From NCBI GenBank assembly GCA_024636135.1, contig JAGXHP010000064.1, forward strand, positions 1 to 9,939: a stretch of 9,939 nucleotides of DNA. Direction: 5' to 3'. Shown one piece after another: positions 1 to 7,085 of this stretch. Both the position numbers and the translations under genes were made by a program. The notes under the pieces are model-generated. The model saw nothing but the letters and a program-made list of their open reading frames with translations, searched no databases and was not told where the DNA came from. Each line of letters starts with the position of its first letter. The stretch's first letter is position 1. This DNA is from Chloroflexota bacterium. GTDB taxonomy: Bacteria; Chloroflexota; Limnocylindria; QHBO01.

Positions 1-1334
1 GCCATGACCCGTGCCACGCGGCGAGGCTCCGCGGCCTCGACCTGCAGCTCGACCCCGTCGCGGAAGGCCAGCTGCGCCCCGGGCAGCGGGATGCGACCGA
101 CGCGGTGCACCACGAATCCCCCGACGGTGTCGTACGCGTCCTCGTCCGGCTCGTCGTCGTCGCCGAGGTCGAACAGGTCGCGCAGGTCGTCCATGCTCAC
201 GCGCCCGTCGAGGCGGAAGGCCTCGGTGTCGTCGCTTGAGGCGTTCTCCACCATCGGCTCCTCGGAGTCGTACTCGTCCTGGATCTCGCCGACGATCTCC
301 TCGACGACATCCTCCATGGTCACGAGTCCTGCTGTGCCGCCGTACTCGTCGACGACGATCGCGATGTGGCGCTTCGCGACCTGCATCTCGTGCAGCAGGT
401 CGTCGACCGGCTTCGATTCCGGGACGTAGACCGGCGCCCGGACGAGAGACCGGATGTCGATCGGACCGTTCCCGCGTCCGTTGCCCTTCAGGTACGGCAG
501 GAGGTCCTTGGCGTACAGGATGCCGACGATGTTGTCGAGGCTCTCGTCGAAGACCGGCAGGCGCGAGTGGCCGGCCGCGACGATCATGTCGAGCACCTCG
601 TCGAGCGTGTCGTCGACGTTGATGGCGCGGATGCCGATGCGCGGGACCATGACCTCGTGGACGCGCTTGTCCCCGAGCTCGATGACCCCGTGGATCATCT
701 CCTTTTCCTCTTCCTCGATCTCGCCCTGCTCCGAGCCAGTTTCGACGAGCAGCTTCAGCTCCTCGGTCGAGAGATAGCCGCCCTGCGGCTTCTCGGTGCC
801 ACCCAGAAGCCGGACGAGGAGGGCGCTGGTGCGCGACACGACCCACACGACGGGTGAGAGCAGGCGCTGAATCAGGCCCACTGGCCGCGCCACGGCCAGT
901 GCCAGCCGCTCGGGGAAGTTCAGGGCCAAGGTCTTGGGCACCAGCTCGCCGATGATGATCGAGACGAGCGCAATGACCAGCGTCATGACCACGAAGGCGA
1001 TGGTGTCGGCCGCGTCCTGCACGATGTCGATCGGCAGCAGCCGGATGATGTCGGCCAGCCCGGCGCTGAATGCCACGGCGCCGACCGCCCCGGACAGGAA
1101 GCCCAGGAACGTGATCGCGATCTGGATCGTGGCCAGGAAGCGGCTCGGATCTTCGGTCAGCCGCCGGGCCGCCCGCGCCGAGCGGTTGCCGCCGTCGGCG
1201 AGCTGGCCGAGGCGATGCCGCTTGACCGTGATGAGGGCCATTTCGCTGGCGGCGAAGAAGCCGCCGACGAGGATGAGGATGACGACAACCGCGAGGTCAA
1301 AGACCGGGTTGCCGGAGGTACTGCTACCGTCCAT
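1..1334 (-). CDS. HlyC/CorC-type membrane protein, DUF21 plus CBS pair (3' end outside window)
   Basis: The frame was translated by hand from the ATG at 1334 and stays open for 444 codons to the left edge, so the C-terminus is cut. A first membrane helix spans about 13-30 (VFDLAVVVILILVGGFFAAS) followed by EMALITVKRHRL. Further hydrophobic segments lie at about 68-95 and 111-130, ending in the DUF21 signature GELVPKTLAL (129-138). Residues 188-232 include an acidic connector (EIEEEEKEMI) and RVHEVMVPR. A CBS pair follows: HSRLPVFDESLDNIVGI (256-272) and IAIVVDEYGGTAGLVTMEDV (324-343). A CorC_HlyC-type C-terminal domain begins near 373, including a very acidic DDDEPDEDAYDTVGGF. Related proteins include Mg/Co efflux-type CorC and CNNM-like transporters; 'hemolysin' names are historical. 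The ion is unknown. No Shine-Dalgarno sequence is seen at normal spacing. Confidence 0.93.
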   Translation of the reverse strand, partial: MDGSSTSGNPVFDLAVVVILILVGGFFAASEMALITVKRHRLGQLADGGNRSARAARRLTEDPSRFLATIQIAITFLGFLSGAVGAVAFSAGLADIIRLLPIDIVQDAADTIAFVVMTLVIALVSIIIGELVPKTLALNFPERLALAVARPVGLIQRLLSPVVWVVSRTSALLVRLLGGTEKPQGGYLSTEELKLLVETGSEQGEIEEEEKEMIHGVIELGDKRVHEVMVPRIGIRAINVDDTLDEVLDMIVAAGHSRLPVFDESLDNIVGILYAKDLLPYLKGNGRGNGPIDIRSLVRAPVYVPESKPVDDLLHEMQVAKRHIAIVVDEYGGTAGLVTMEDVVEEIVGEIQDEYDSEEPMVENASSDDTEAFRLDGRVSMDDLRDLFDLGDDDEPDEDAYDTVGGFVVHRVGRIPLPGAQLAFRDGVELQVEAAEPRRVARVM

Positions 1335-1345
1335 TGGGCGGTGTT

Positions 1346-2797
1346 CTATCCGCCTCCCTGCGAGTTCCGATCCGTCCCCGATGGAACGGGCGCCGCGTCG
1401 GCGTCAGGTTGTGCCTCGGCATCGGCGGTCACGCCGCTGCGTCGGCGAAGTTCGATCGGCCGCGCCGGCATGCCGACCACGGTCTTGCCCGGGGCCACGT
1501 CACGCGTGATCACCGAGCCCGCGCCGGTCGTCGCGTTCGGGCCGATGGTAACGGGCGCCACCATCATGGTATCGACGCCGATCTTCGCACCGTCTCCGAT
1601 TTCGGTCCGGTGCTTGGTCGTGCCATCGAAGTTGGCCGTGACCGATCCCGCGCCGATGTTGACGTTCTCGCCGACCTCGGCATCGCCGAGGTAGCTGAAA
1701 TGGTGCTGCTGGGTCCCGGCCCCGAGGCGGCTCTTCTTGATCTCCGCGAAGTTGCCGATCCGGCATCGCGCGCCGACCTCCGCCCCAGGGCGCAGGTGCG
1801 CATACGGGCCGATCTGCGCGTCCTCGGCCACGGTTGCCTCCTCCACGGCCGACGCCCAGACGCGTGTCCGCGGGCCGATGCGGCTGTCGCGCAGATGAGC
1901 ATGTGGCCCGATGATGGCGTCCTGCGCGATCACCGTGCTCCCTTCGAGAATCGTCCACGGTTCGATGCGCGCATCCTGGCCGATCTCGACCGCGGCGTCG
2001 ATTCGCGTCGTGGCCGGGTCGACGATCGTCACCCCGGCGCGCATGTGACGCTCCGCGATGCGCCGCCGCATCAGCTCCTCGGCGACGGCGAGCGCCACGC
2101 GGTCGTTGATCCCCATGCACTCGATGGCGTCCGAGGCCTCGACCACGCCGACGCGGCGACCATCGGCCAGCGCCAACGCAACGAGATCGGTGAGATAGAG
2201 CTCGCCCGAGTCGGATGCCGTCACGCGGCCGATGGCATCGCGCAGCCAGATCGCGTCGAACGCGTACGTCCCGACGTTGATCTCGGTGACCGCCCGGATC
2301 TCATCGTCCGCGTCCCGCTCCTCGACGATGGCCGAGACGTCCCCGGCGCCGTTGCGCACGACGCGTCCATAGCCGGTGGGGTCGGGGTGCCGCGCCGAGG
2401 CCAGGGTGATCGCCGCGTTCGAACGGCGCCGCTCGACGAGGAGGTCGCCGAAGAGGGCGGCCGGCTGGAGCGGCGCGTCGCCCATCGTGACGAGGAGGTC
2501 GGCCGTGGCGTCGTCAACGGCCGCCAGGCCGACGCGCACGGCATCGGCGGTCCCGAGCTGCGGCTCCTGGCGTATGGTGGCGGCGCGTCCGGCCAATATG
2601 GGCTCGACGGCTTCCGAGCCATGCCCGGTCACCACGACCGGGTGGGAGACGCCGGCTTCGGTCAGCGCATCAAGCACGTGCTCGATCATCGGCCGACCGG
2701 CAAGCGGATGCAGCACCTTGGGGATGCGGGAACGCATGCGAGTGCCCTGGCCCGCGGCCAGGACGATGGCCGAGGTGGCGGTCAGTTGTGCAGACAC
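1346..2797 (-). CDS. glmU: Bifunctional GlmU: N-acetylglucosamine-1-phosphate uridyltransferase / glucosamine-1-phosphate acetyltransferase
   Basis: GlmU makes UDP-GlcNAc in two steps: acetylation of glucosamine-1-phosphate in the C-terminal domain, then uridylation in the N-terminal domain. It supplies peptidoglycan precursors. Residues 10-37 hold the pyrophosphorylase signature (LAAGQGTRM, then IPKVLHPLAGRPM). QLGTADAV (80-87), GDAPL (106-110), GYGRVV (142-147) and EINVGTYAF (172-180) form the UTP/sugar site. From about 255 onward there are left-handed beta-helix hexapeptide repeats, with HLRPGAEVG (334-342), KKSRLG (354-359), HHFSYLGDAEVG (365-376, expected catalytic His366) and NFDGTTKHRT (389-398). 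Length is 483; the last roughly 30 residues are an Ala/Asp/Pro-rich tail outside the helix. The GTG start at 2797 is supported by the N-terminal motif position. It lies 34 bases after ridA and 11 bases before the next gene. Confidence 0.97.
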   Translation of the reverse strand: MSAQLTATSAIVLAAGQGTRMRSRIPKVLHPLAGRPMIEHVLDALTEAGVSHPVVVTGHGSEAVEPILAGRAATIRQEPQLGTADAVRVGLAAVDDATADLLVTMGDAPLQPAALFGDLLVERRRSNAAITLASARHPDPTGYGRVVRNGAGDVSAIVEERDADDEIRAVTEINVGTYAFDAIWLRDAIGRVTASDSGELYLTDLVALALADGRRVGVVEASDAIECMGINDRVALAVAEELMRRRIAERHMRAGVTIVDPATTRIDAAVEIGQDARIEPWTILEGSTVIAQDAIIGPHAHLRDSRIGPRTRVWASAVEEATVAEDAQIGPYAHLRPGAEVGARCRIGNFAEIKKSRLGAGTQQHHFSYLGDAEVGENVNIGAGSVTANFDGTTKHRTEIGDGAKIGVDTMMVAPVTIGPNATTGAGSVITRDVAPGKTVVGMPARPIELRRRSGVTADAEAQPDADAAPVPSGTDRNSQGGG

Positions 2798-2805
2798 GTC
2801 GGCCG

Positions 2806-2835
2806 ATGGTAGGGGCCGTCCGAGCGGAGCGTCAA
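2806..2835 (-). promoter_or_regulatory. Putative sigma70-type promoter of glmU
   Basis: On the minus strand TTGACG (2835-2830) and TACCAT (2811-2806) are separated by 18 bases, a reasonable vegetative sigma-factor promoter. The -35 overlaps the ridA stop codon. The -10 ends eight bases before the glmU GTG, so transcription would begin at or within a base or two of the start codon, giving a leaderless message. No Shine-Dalgarno sequence is seen before glmU, which agrees with this. The promoter reading is inference from the hexamers and spacing only. Confidence 0.5.
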
Positions 2836-3218
2836 CCGGACGTCACGCTGGCGACGGCCTCGATCTCGACGAGGGCGCCCTTGGGCAGGTCGCGGACCGC
2901 GAAGGCGCTCCGCGCCGGGAAGGGCTCGGGCACCAGCCGAGCGTAGACGTCGTTCACGGTGGGCCAGTCGCCGATGTCCGCGAGATAGACGGTCACCTTC
3001 ACGAGCCGATCGAGCCCGCTGTCCGCGGCGCGCAGGATGGCGTCGAGATTCTGGAGCGCCCGTTCGGCCTGCCCGGCCACATCGTTCGCCACGAACTCAC
3101 CGCTCACCGGGTCGAGACCCAACTGGCCCGCGGTGAATACGAGGTCTCCGGTGCGGATGGCCTGGCTGTACGGACCGGCGGCAGCCGGAGCGGCGTCGGT
3201 GCTGATCGCTTGGCGCAT
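2832..3218 (-). CDS. ridA: RidA family enamine/imine deaminase
   Basis: RidA hydrolyses reactive enamines and imines such as 2-aminoacrylate, released by PLP enzymes, and so protects them from damage. It normally forms cytoplasmic trimers. The 128 residues are the typical size. Visible family features are GPYSQAI (15-21), FTAGQLGLDP (28-37), ALQNLDAIL (54-62), KVTVYLADIGDWPTVNDVYA (74-93), and PARSAFAVRDLPKGALVEIE (101-120), which contains the expected active-site Arg103 with Glu118. The start is the ATG at 3218 behind a good ribosome binding site. The gene follows ispE by ten bases. Its position between ispE and glmU matches yabJ in Bacillus, without purR and spoVG. Its last codons overlap the putative -35 element of the glmU promoter. 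Confidence 0.96.
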   Translation of the reverse strand: MRQAISTDAAPAAAGPYSQAIRTGDLVFTAGQLGLDPVSGEFVANDVAGQAERALQNLDAILRAADSGLDRLVKVTVYLADIGDWPTVNDVYARLVPEPFPARSAFAVRDLPKGALVEIEAVASVTSG

Positions 3219-3223
3219 GCGTG

Positions 3224-3229
3224 TTCCTT
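3224..3229 (-). promoter_or_regulatory. Ribosome binding site of ridA
   Basis: AAGGAA on the minus strand lies five bases before the ridA ATG at 3218; its first base is the last base of the ispE TGA. It is among the clearest Shine-Dalgarno-like sequences in the window and fixes the ridA start, although the frame stays open far upstream through ispE. Confidence 0.75.
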
Positions 3230-4053
3230 CAACCCTCTTCGCTGATGCGCTCGATGCTAGCGGCTGCGTCGCGGGTCCGCGTGACCGAGACGCGGAGTCC
3301 TTCCGCATCGAGCCGCCGCGCGAGCACGTCGGCGGCGGCGGCCGTCTCGCACAACGAGAAGATCGTTGGCCCGGAACCGGTGAGTCGTGGCTCACCGCCG
3401 GCCGCGGCCACGCGGGCGAACAGGGCATCGAGCTCAGGCCGCAGGCGCCGCGCCGGGGCGAAGAGGTCATTCTCGAGCCGGCCCCACTCGTCCGGTCGCA
3501 GCTCGCCGAAGACCGCACTCGTGGAGAGCCCGAATGGCGGGTGGACCAGCACGACGGGCGCGGTCGTGGCGGGTACGGCCTCGACCTGCTCGCCGATGCC
3601 GGTGACGCGCGCCGCGGGGTGGCCCGCCGCGAAGAATGGCACGTCGGCGCCGATGCGGCCGAGCTGCGCGAGATCATCCGGCTTTGTGCCCGGAACGGTG
3701 TCGAGCCAGGCATGACCCAGACGCCAGGCCGCGGCTGCGTCGGACGATCCGCCGCCCAGGCCGGCAGCCAACGGGATTCGTTTTCGCAGCTCGAGCCTGA
3801 CGTCCCCGGCCCGATCACCCAGTGCCGCATGCAGGCCACGCCACGCCAGGTTGTCGCGATCGGTCGTGAGGCCCGCCGCCTCGGGCCCCATGCACTCGAG
3901 CTCTCCCGCGCCAGCCGTCAGCTCGAGCTCGTCGTCCAGGTCCACCAGGACGAACGTGCTGTCGAGGAGGTGGAAGCCGTCATCCCGGCGCCCGATCACC
4001 GACAGGCGCAGGTTGAGCTTGGCCGGCGCCGCGAGTCGCAGGCGCGGGGTCAC
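3229..4053 (-). CDS. ispE: 4-diphosphocytidyl-2-C-methyl-D-erythritol kinase IspE
   Basis: IspE phosphorylates the 2-hydroxyl of CDP-methylerythritol with ATP, the fourth step of the MEP (non-mevalonate) isoprenoid route. The 274 residues have GHMP-kinase features: APAKLNLRLSVIGRRDDGFH at 9-28 with the expected active-site Lys12, the glycine-rich ATP loop PLAAGLGGGSSDAAAA at 94-109, GADVPFF at 135-141 with the expected catalytic Asp137, NDLF at 195-198, and LTGSGPTIFSL at 225-235. The GTG start at 4053 forms a GTGA overlap with the rsmA stop; the frame is open further upstream, but that stretch is inside rsmA and Arg-rich. No Shine-Dalgarno sequence is evident, suggesting coupling to rsmA. 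This implies the organism makes isoprenoids by the MEP pathway. Confidence 0.97.
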   Translation of the reverse strand: MTPRLRLAAPAKLNLRLSVIGRRDDGFHLLDSTFVLVDLDDELELTAGAGELECMGPEAAGLTTDRDNLAWRGLHAALGDRAGDVRLELRKRIPLAAGLGGGSSDAAAAWRLGHAWLDTVPGTKPDDLAQLGRIGADVPFFAAGHPAARVTGIGEQVEAVPATTAPVVLVHPPFGLSTSAVFGELRPDEWGRLENDLFAPARRLRPELDALFARVAAAGGEPRLTGSGPTIFSLCETAAAADVLARRLDAEGLRVSVTRTRDAAASIERISEEG

Positions 4054-4919
4054 GGCAGCGGGCCGAGCTGCCCGGTCAGGCAGGCCCACTCGTCCACGCT
4101 GAGGGTCTGGGGTCGCCGCTCCGGATCGACCGCGCACGCGGCCAGGGCCTCCTCCACCTGCTCGCGCTCGAGGGGCAGCTCGCGGGTCAGGCCGTTGTGG
4201 ACCTGCTTGCGTCGCTGCCGGAAGCCGGCCTGGACGACGCGGTAGAAGGGCTCGCGACCATCACCGACGGCGACCGCCGGCGCGTCCCGACGTCGCAGTC
4301 GGAGGATCGCCGAGTCCACGGCCGGGGCCGGTTCGAAGGCAGCCGCGGGCACCGTCGCCACGACCTCTGCCGTGGCGACGTTCTGGACGAAAACCGACAG
4401 ATAGCTCATCCGGCCCGGTGGCGCGGCCACGCGCTGGGCGACCTCCAGCTGAACGAGCACCACCGTGACCTCGGGTGGCCGGTCGCCCTCGAGCAGGGCG
4501 TGCAGCAACGGGCTGGTGATGTGATACGGGATGTTGGCCACGACCTTGAACGGCCGGCCGGGAAAGAGCTCGCGCGCGTGGAGCGAGAGGGCGTCGGCCT
4601 CGATCAGCTCGAAGCGCTGGACCGCGTACAGCTCGCGCCGCAGGTACTCCGCGAGGCGCGGATCGAGCTCGACGGCCAGGACCGATGCGCCCGCCGCAAG
4701 CAGGCGCCGCGTCAGGACCCCGAGGCCCGGACCCACTTCGACCACGTTGTCGCCCGGTTCGAGCTCGGCGGCCGCGACGATCGCGTCGAGCGCCTCGGGA
4801 TCGGTGAGGAAGTTCTGGCTCAGGCTCTTCCGGGGTCGCAGACGCTCGGCGGCCATGAGTCGCCGGAGCTGGCCGGGCGTCGGCGGGACGAGTCGATCGG
4901 CCGCGAGCGGGTCGCTCAT
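4050..4919 (-). CDS. rsmA: 16S rRNA adenine dimethyltransferase RsmA (KsgA)
   Basis: RsmA dimethylates the two adjacent adenines in the 3'-terminal helix 45 loop of 16S rRNA with S-adenosylmethionine, a late 30S maturation checkpoint. The 289 residues show the N-terminal LRPRKSLSQNFLTD (27-40; Ser35 stands where Gly is common), motif I VEVGPGLGVLTRRL (60-73), the acidic motif AVELDPRL (82-89), the catalytic NIPYHITSPLL (129-139, NxPY type), FEPAPAVDSAILRL (195-208), and the C-terminal FRQRRKQVHN (233-242). The ATG at 4919 sits in the tsaD stop (ATGA), and upstream in-frame sequence lies inside tsaD with no family resemblance. The stop overlaps the ispE GTG. The placement continues the translation-related string of the t6A genes and begins the rsmA-ispE pairing common in many bacteria. 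Confidence 0.97.
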   Translation of the reverse strand: MSDPLAADRLVPPTPGQLRRLMAAERLRPRKSLSQNFLTDPEALDAIVAAAELEPGDNVVEVGPGLGVLTRRLLAAGASVLAVELDPRLAEYLRRELYAVQRFELIEADALSLHARELFPGRPFKVVANIPYHITSPLLHALLEGDRPPEVTVVLVQLEVAQRVAAPPGRMSYLSVFVQNVATAEVVATVPAAAFEPAPAVDSAILRLRRRDAPAVAVGDGREPFYRVVQAGFRQRRKQVHNGLTRELPLEREQVEEALAACAVDPERRPQTLSVDEWACLTGQLGPLP

Positions 4920-5959
4920 CCCTCGATCCAGGGCAGGGCGAGGTTCGGAATCGCCTCCAGCGCGGCGTCGGCGCGGTCCCCCGCCTGGTAGCGAAAGCCG
5001 GCAGCCGCGCCGATCATCGCGCCGTTGTCCGTGCACCACGCGGGCCGCGGCACGCGGAGCGTCAAGCCATCCTCGCGCAGGCGTTCGGCGAGCGTTGCCC
5101 GCAGGGCCCTGTTGGCCGCCACACCCCCGCCGAGCGCGACCTCGGCCACCCCATGGTCGCGCGCCGCGGCGACGGTCTTGGTGGCGAGTGCGTCGACCAC
5201 CGCCTCCTCGAACGCGGCCGCGATGCCGTCGACGGGGATCGGCTCCGCTCGCTCGCGATAGCCCTCGACCTCGCGCAGGACGGCCGTCTTCAGGCCCGAG
5301 AAGCTGAAGTCATACGGCCCGGACGTCCGGGCACGGGGGAAGCGGGTCGCAGGCGAAGCGTGCTCGGCCGCGGCGCTGATGGCCGGCCCTCCGGGATACG
5401 GCAGCCCGAGCAGCCGGCCGACCTTGTCGAACGCCTCCCCCGCCGCGTCGTCGACGGTCTGGCCCAGCAGCCGGTATCGGCCGTGCGCCGTCATCAGGAC
5501 GAGCTGCGTGTGGCCACCGCTGACGACCAGGCACAGCAGCGGGAATTCCGGCTCGGCGGACAGAACGTCCGTGGCGTCACCATCGAGGAGCCAGTTGGCG
5601 TAGATGTGGCCCTCGATGTGGTTGACCCCGATGAGCGGAAGGTCGTGGGTCACAGCCAGCGCCTTGGCCACGTTAACCCCCACCAGCAGCGAGCCGATGA
5701 GGCCGGGGCCATAGGTGACTGCAACGGCGTCAATATCCCCCCAGTCCGCGCCGCCCTCTGCCAGCGCTGCCTCGAGCGTCGGCACGATCCACCGAAGCTG
5801 CTGGCGGGCTGCCACCTCGGGCACGATGCCGCCGGTTTCCGCGTGAAGCGCCACCTGGGTCGCCACCTGGTTCGCCTCGATGCGCCGGCCGCCGACCACC
5901 ACGGCGACGCCCGTCTCATCGCACGACGATTCGATGGCGAGGATCCGCGGGCCGCTCAT
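4916..5959 (-). CDS. tsaD: tRNA N6-adenosine threonylcarbamoyltransferase TsaD
   Basis: TsaD is the catalytic subunit that transfers the threonylcarbamoyl group from TC-AMP to tRNA A37, with TsaB and TsaE. The 347 residues are full length. The N-terminus ILAIESSCDETGVAVV (6-21) is the classic family start. Metal ligands are expected at His114 and His118 in NHIEGH and at Asp311 in CTDNGAMIGAA. The nucleotide loops VSGGHTQLV (146-154) and GEAFDKVGRLLGLPYPGGP (174-192) are intact, as is FSFSGLKTAV (219-228) and the GGGVAANRALR run (277-287). The PELASRxH segment reads PEVAARQQ, with Gln54 where His is common; this His is not one of the metal ligands. The ATG overlaps the rimI stop, and the stop overlaps the rsmA start (both ATGA). 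TsaC, needed for TC-AMP synthesis, is not in the window. Confidence 0.98.
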   Translation of the reverse strand: MSGPRILAIESSCDETGVAVVVGGRRIEANQVATQVALHAETGGIVPEVAARQQLRWIVPTLEAALAEGGADWGDIDAVAVTYGPGLIGSLLVGVNVAKALAVTHDLPLIGVNHIEGHIYANWLLDGDATDVLSAEPEFPLLCLVVSGGHTQLVLMTAHGRYRLLGQTVDDAAGEAFDKVGRLLGLPYPGGPAISAAAEHASPATRFPRARTSGPYDFSFSGLKTAVLREVEGYRERAEPIPVDGIAAAFEEAVVDALATKTVAAARDHGVAEVALGGGVAANRALRATLAERLREDGLTLRVPRPAWCTDNGAMIGAAAGFRYQAGDRADAALEAIPNLALPWIEG

Positions 5960-6468
5960 GTTCCGCTGCGCTCGCGCTCGCTGGCGAGAACGGCCTGCAT
6001 CCGCGGATCCTCGAGATCGGGCGTCGTCATCACGAGGGCGTCCTCGCCGTCATCGGTGTAGTAGCCGGCGCGCCGCCCCACGATGTCGAAGCCGAAGCTG
6101 CGATACAGGGCCTGGGCCTGCTCGTTCGACTCGCGGACCTCGAGCGTCAATCGGCGCGCGCCGATCGTGCTCGCCAGCTCCGCGAGGTTGAGAAGCAGCT
6201 GCCGGCCGATCGACTGGCGCCGCCAGTCGGGGTGGACGCTGAACGTCGTGACGTGCGCCTCGTCAACCATCATCCAGATCCCGGCGAACCCGACGATCTG
6301 CTCCCCCGCCCGCGCAACGACGTAGCGCGCGAGCCGATTCGAGCGCAGCTCCTGCTCGAAGGCATGGGCAGGCCAGGGCGTCCGGAAGCTGAGCCGCTCG
6401 ATCTCGTGGACCGCCGCCACGTCGTCCAATCGCATCGCCTTCACGACGACCCGGGCCCTCAGAGCCAT
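5956..6468 (-). CDS. rimI: GNAT N-acetyltransferase RimI
   Basis: RimI acetylates protein N-termini, classically the alanine of ribosomal protein S18, using acetyl-CoA. The 170 residues carry the GNAT fold in order: MRLDDVAAVHEIERLSF at 12-28, the acetyl-CoA loop VHPDWRRQSIGRQLL at 78-92, the catalytic Glu in LEVRESNEQAQALY at 109-122, the LYRSFGF segment at 121-127, and a RimI-type YYTDDGEDALVM at 136-147. The loop reads RRQSIG where RxxGIG is usual, a mild change. The ATG at 6468 overlaps the tsaB stop by ten bases; a later start at Met12 would leave no room for the first strand, so the longer form is preferred. The position between tsaB and tsaD is a frequent bacterial arrangement. It overlaps tsaD by four bases. 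The real substrate is not proven by sequence. Confidence 0.93.
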   Translation of the reverse strand: MALRARVVVKAMRLDDVAAVHEIERLSFRTPWPAHAFEQELRSNRLARYVVARAGEQIVGFAGIWMMVDEAHVTTFSVHPDWRRQSIGRQLLLNLAELASTIGARRLTLEVRESNEQAQALYRSFGFDIVGRRAGYYTDDGEDALVMTTPDLEDPRMQAVLASERERSGT

Positions 6469-7085
6469 CGGACGGACCCCGCGCCTTCGGTGGCAAGGCC
6501 GCGGGGGGCGCGCAGGTAGATCGGCTCGAGGGTGCCGGGGTCATCCCCCGCGCCCTCTGCAGCCAGCCGGTCCGCGGCCATGCGGGCGATGCTGCCGGCG
6601 GCGCGGGGTGGACGGCTGTCGGCAAGCCCGAAGGCGGCCGCAAGCTCGGCGGGCGTCACCACGCCTCGGAGCGCGGTGAGTGCGTCGCGATCGACGATCG
6701 CAACGGTGGGATCGTCCCGCGTGGCCACGTAGGCGTCACGCGCTCCAGCACGCGCCACGGCCGCGGTCGCCTCCGCGTCGGACGCCAGCCAGGCGACCAG
6801 GCTTGGGACCCCAACGATCGGCAGGCCGAGGCCCAACGCCAGCCCCTTGCCGAGAGCGACGGCCACCCGCAGCCCGGTGAAGGACCCGGGACCGAGACCG
6901 ACGGCGATTGCCGTCGCATCGGCCAGGGTGCGGTTCGACGACTCGACCGCCGCCAGGAGACGAGGGAGCAGCTCGGCAGACTGGCGATGGCCGCTGCTCC
7001 ACGCCTCTTCCGCGATCAGCGTTCCGTCGCCGTCCAGCAGGGCGACGGACAGATCGGTCGATGCAGCGTCGAACGCGATGATCAC
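6459..7085 (-). CDS. tsaB: tRNA t6A biosynthesis protein TsaB
   Basis: TsaB is the inactive TsaD paralogue that dimerises with TsaD and scaffolds the t6A transferase complex in the cytoplasm. The 208 residues have the expected N-terminal ASKHA half: MIIAFDAASTDLSVALL at 1-17, a conserved GHRQSAELLP at 32-41, and GLGPGSFTGLRVA at 63-75, the family signature. The C-terminal half is short and divergent, as is normal for TsaB, and ends with a PIYLRAP segment at 188-194. The start is a GTG at 7085 inside the tsaE stop (GTGA overlap); upstream in-frame sequence is Arg/Pro-rich and lies within tsaE, so longer versions are unlikely. No clear Shine-Dalgarno sequence precedes it, so it probably relies on coupling to tsaE. 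Its stop overlaps the rimI start by ten bases. Confidence 0.95.
   Translation of the reverse strand: MIIAFDAASTDLSVALLDGDGTLIAEEAWSSGHRQSAELLPRLLAAVESSNRTLADATAIAVGLGPGSFTGLRVAVALGKGLALGLGLPIVGVPSLVAWLASDAEATAAVARAGARDAYVATRDDPTVAIVDRDALTALRGVVTPAELAAAFGLADSRPPRAAGSIARMAADRLAAEGAGDDPGTLEPIYLRAPRGLATEGAGSVRWL

Noticed and set aside
1335..1357. A promoter or ribosome binding site before the CBS/DUF21 gene (TAGAAC eight bases from the ATG; GGAGG 18 bases from the ATG)
   Set aside because: The hexamer lacks the final T, no -35 is found at proper spacing, and GGAGG is too far from the start. Co-transcription with glmU across an 11-base gap is simpler.
1334..2812. A 492-codon open frame on the plus strand opposite glmU
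   Set aside because: It mirrors glmU in a GC-rich genome where antisense frames lack stops. Its product is Arg/Asp/Gly-rich with no family resemblance, while the minus strand gives perfect GlmU motifs.
2798..2831. A terminator between ridA and glmU
   Set aside because: No GC-rich inverted repeat followed by a T-run is visible in the 34-base gap. A promoter explains it better.
3219..3839. A RidA fusion with a roughly 200-residue N-terminal extension
   Set aside because: The extension is the out-of-frame reading of ispE. A ribosome binding site and ATG at 3218 give a normal 128-residue RidA.
5153..6061. A 302-codon plus-strand frame opposite tsaD/rimI, and similar frames at 3037-4245 and 4197-4991
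   Set aside because: All lie over well-supported minus-strand genes and have compositions typical of antisense shadows, with no recognisable domains.
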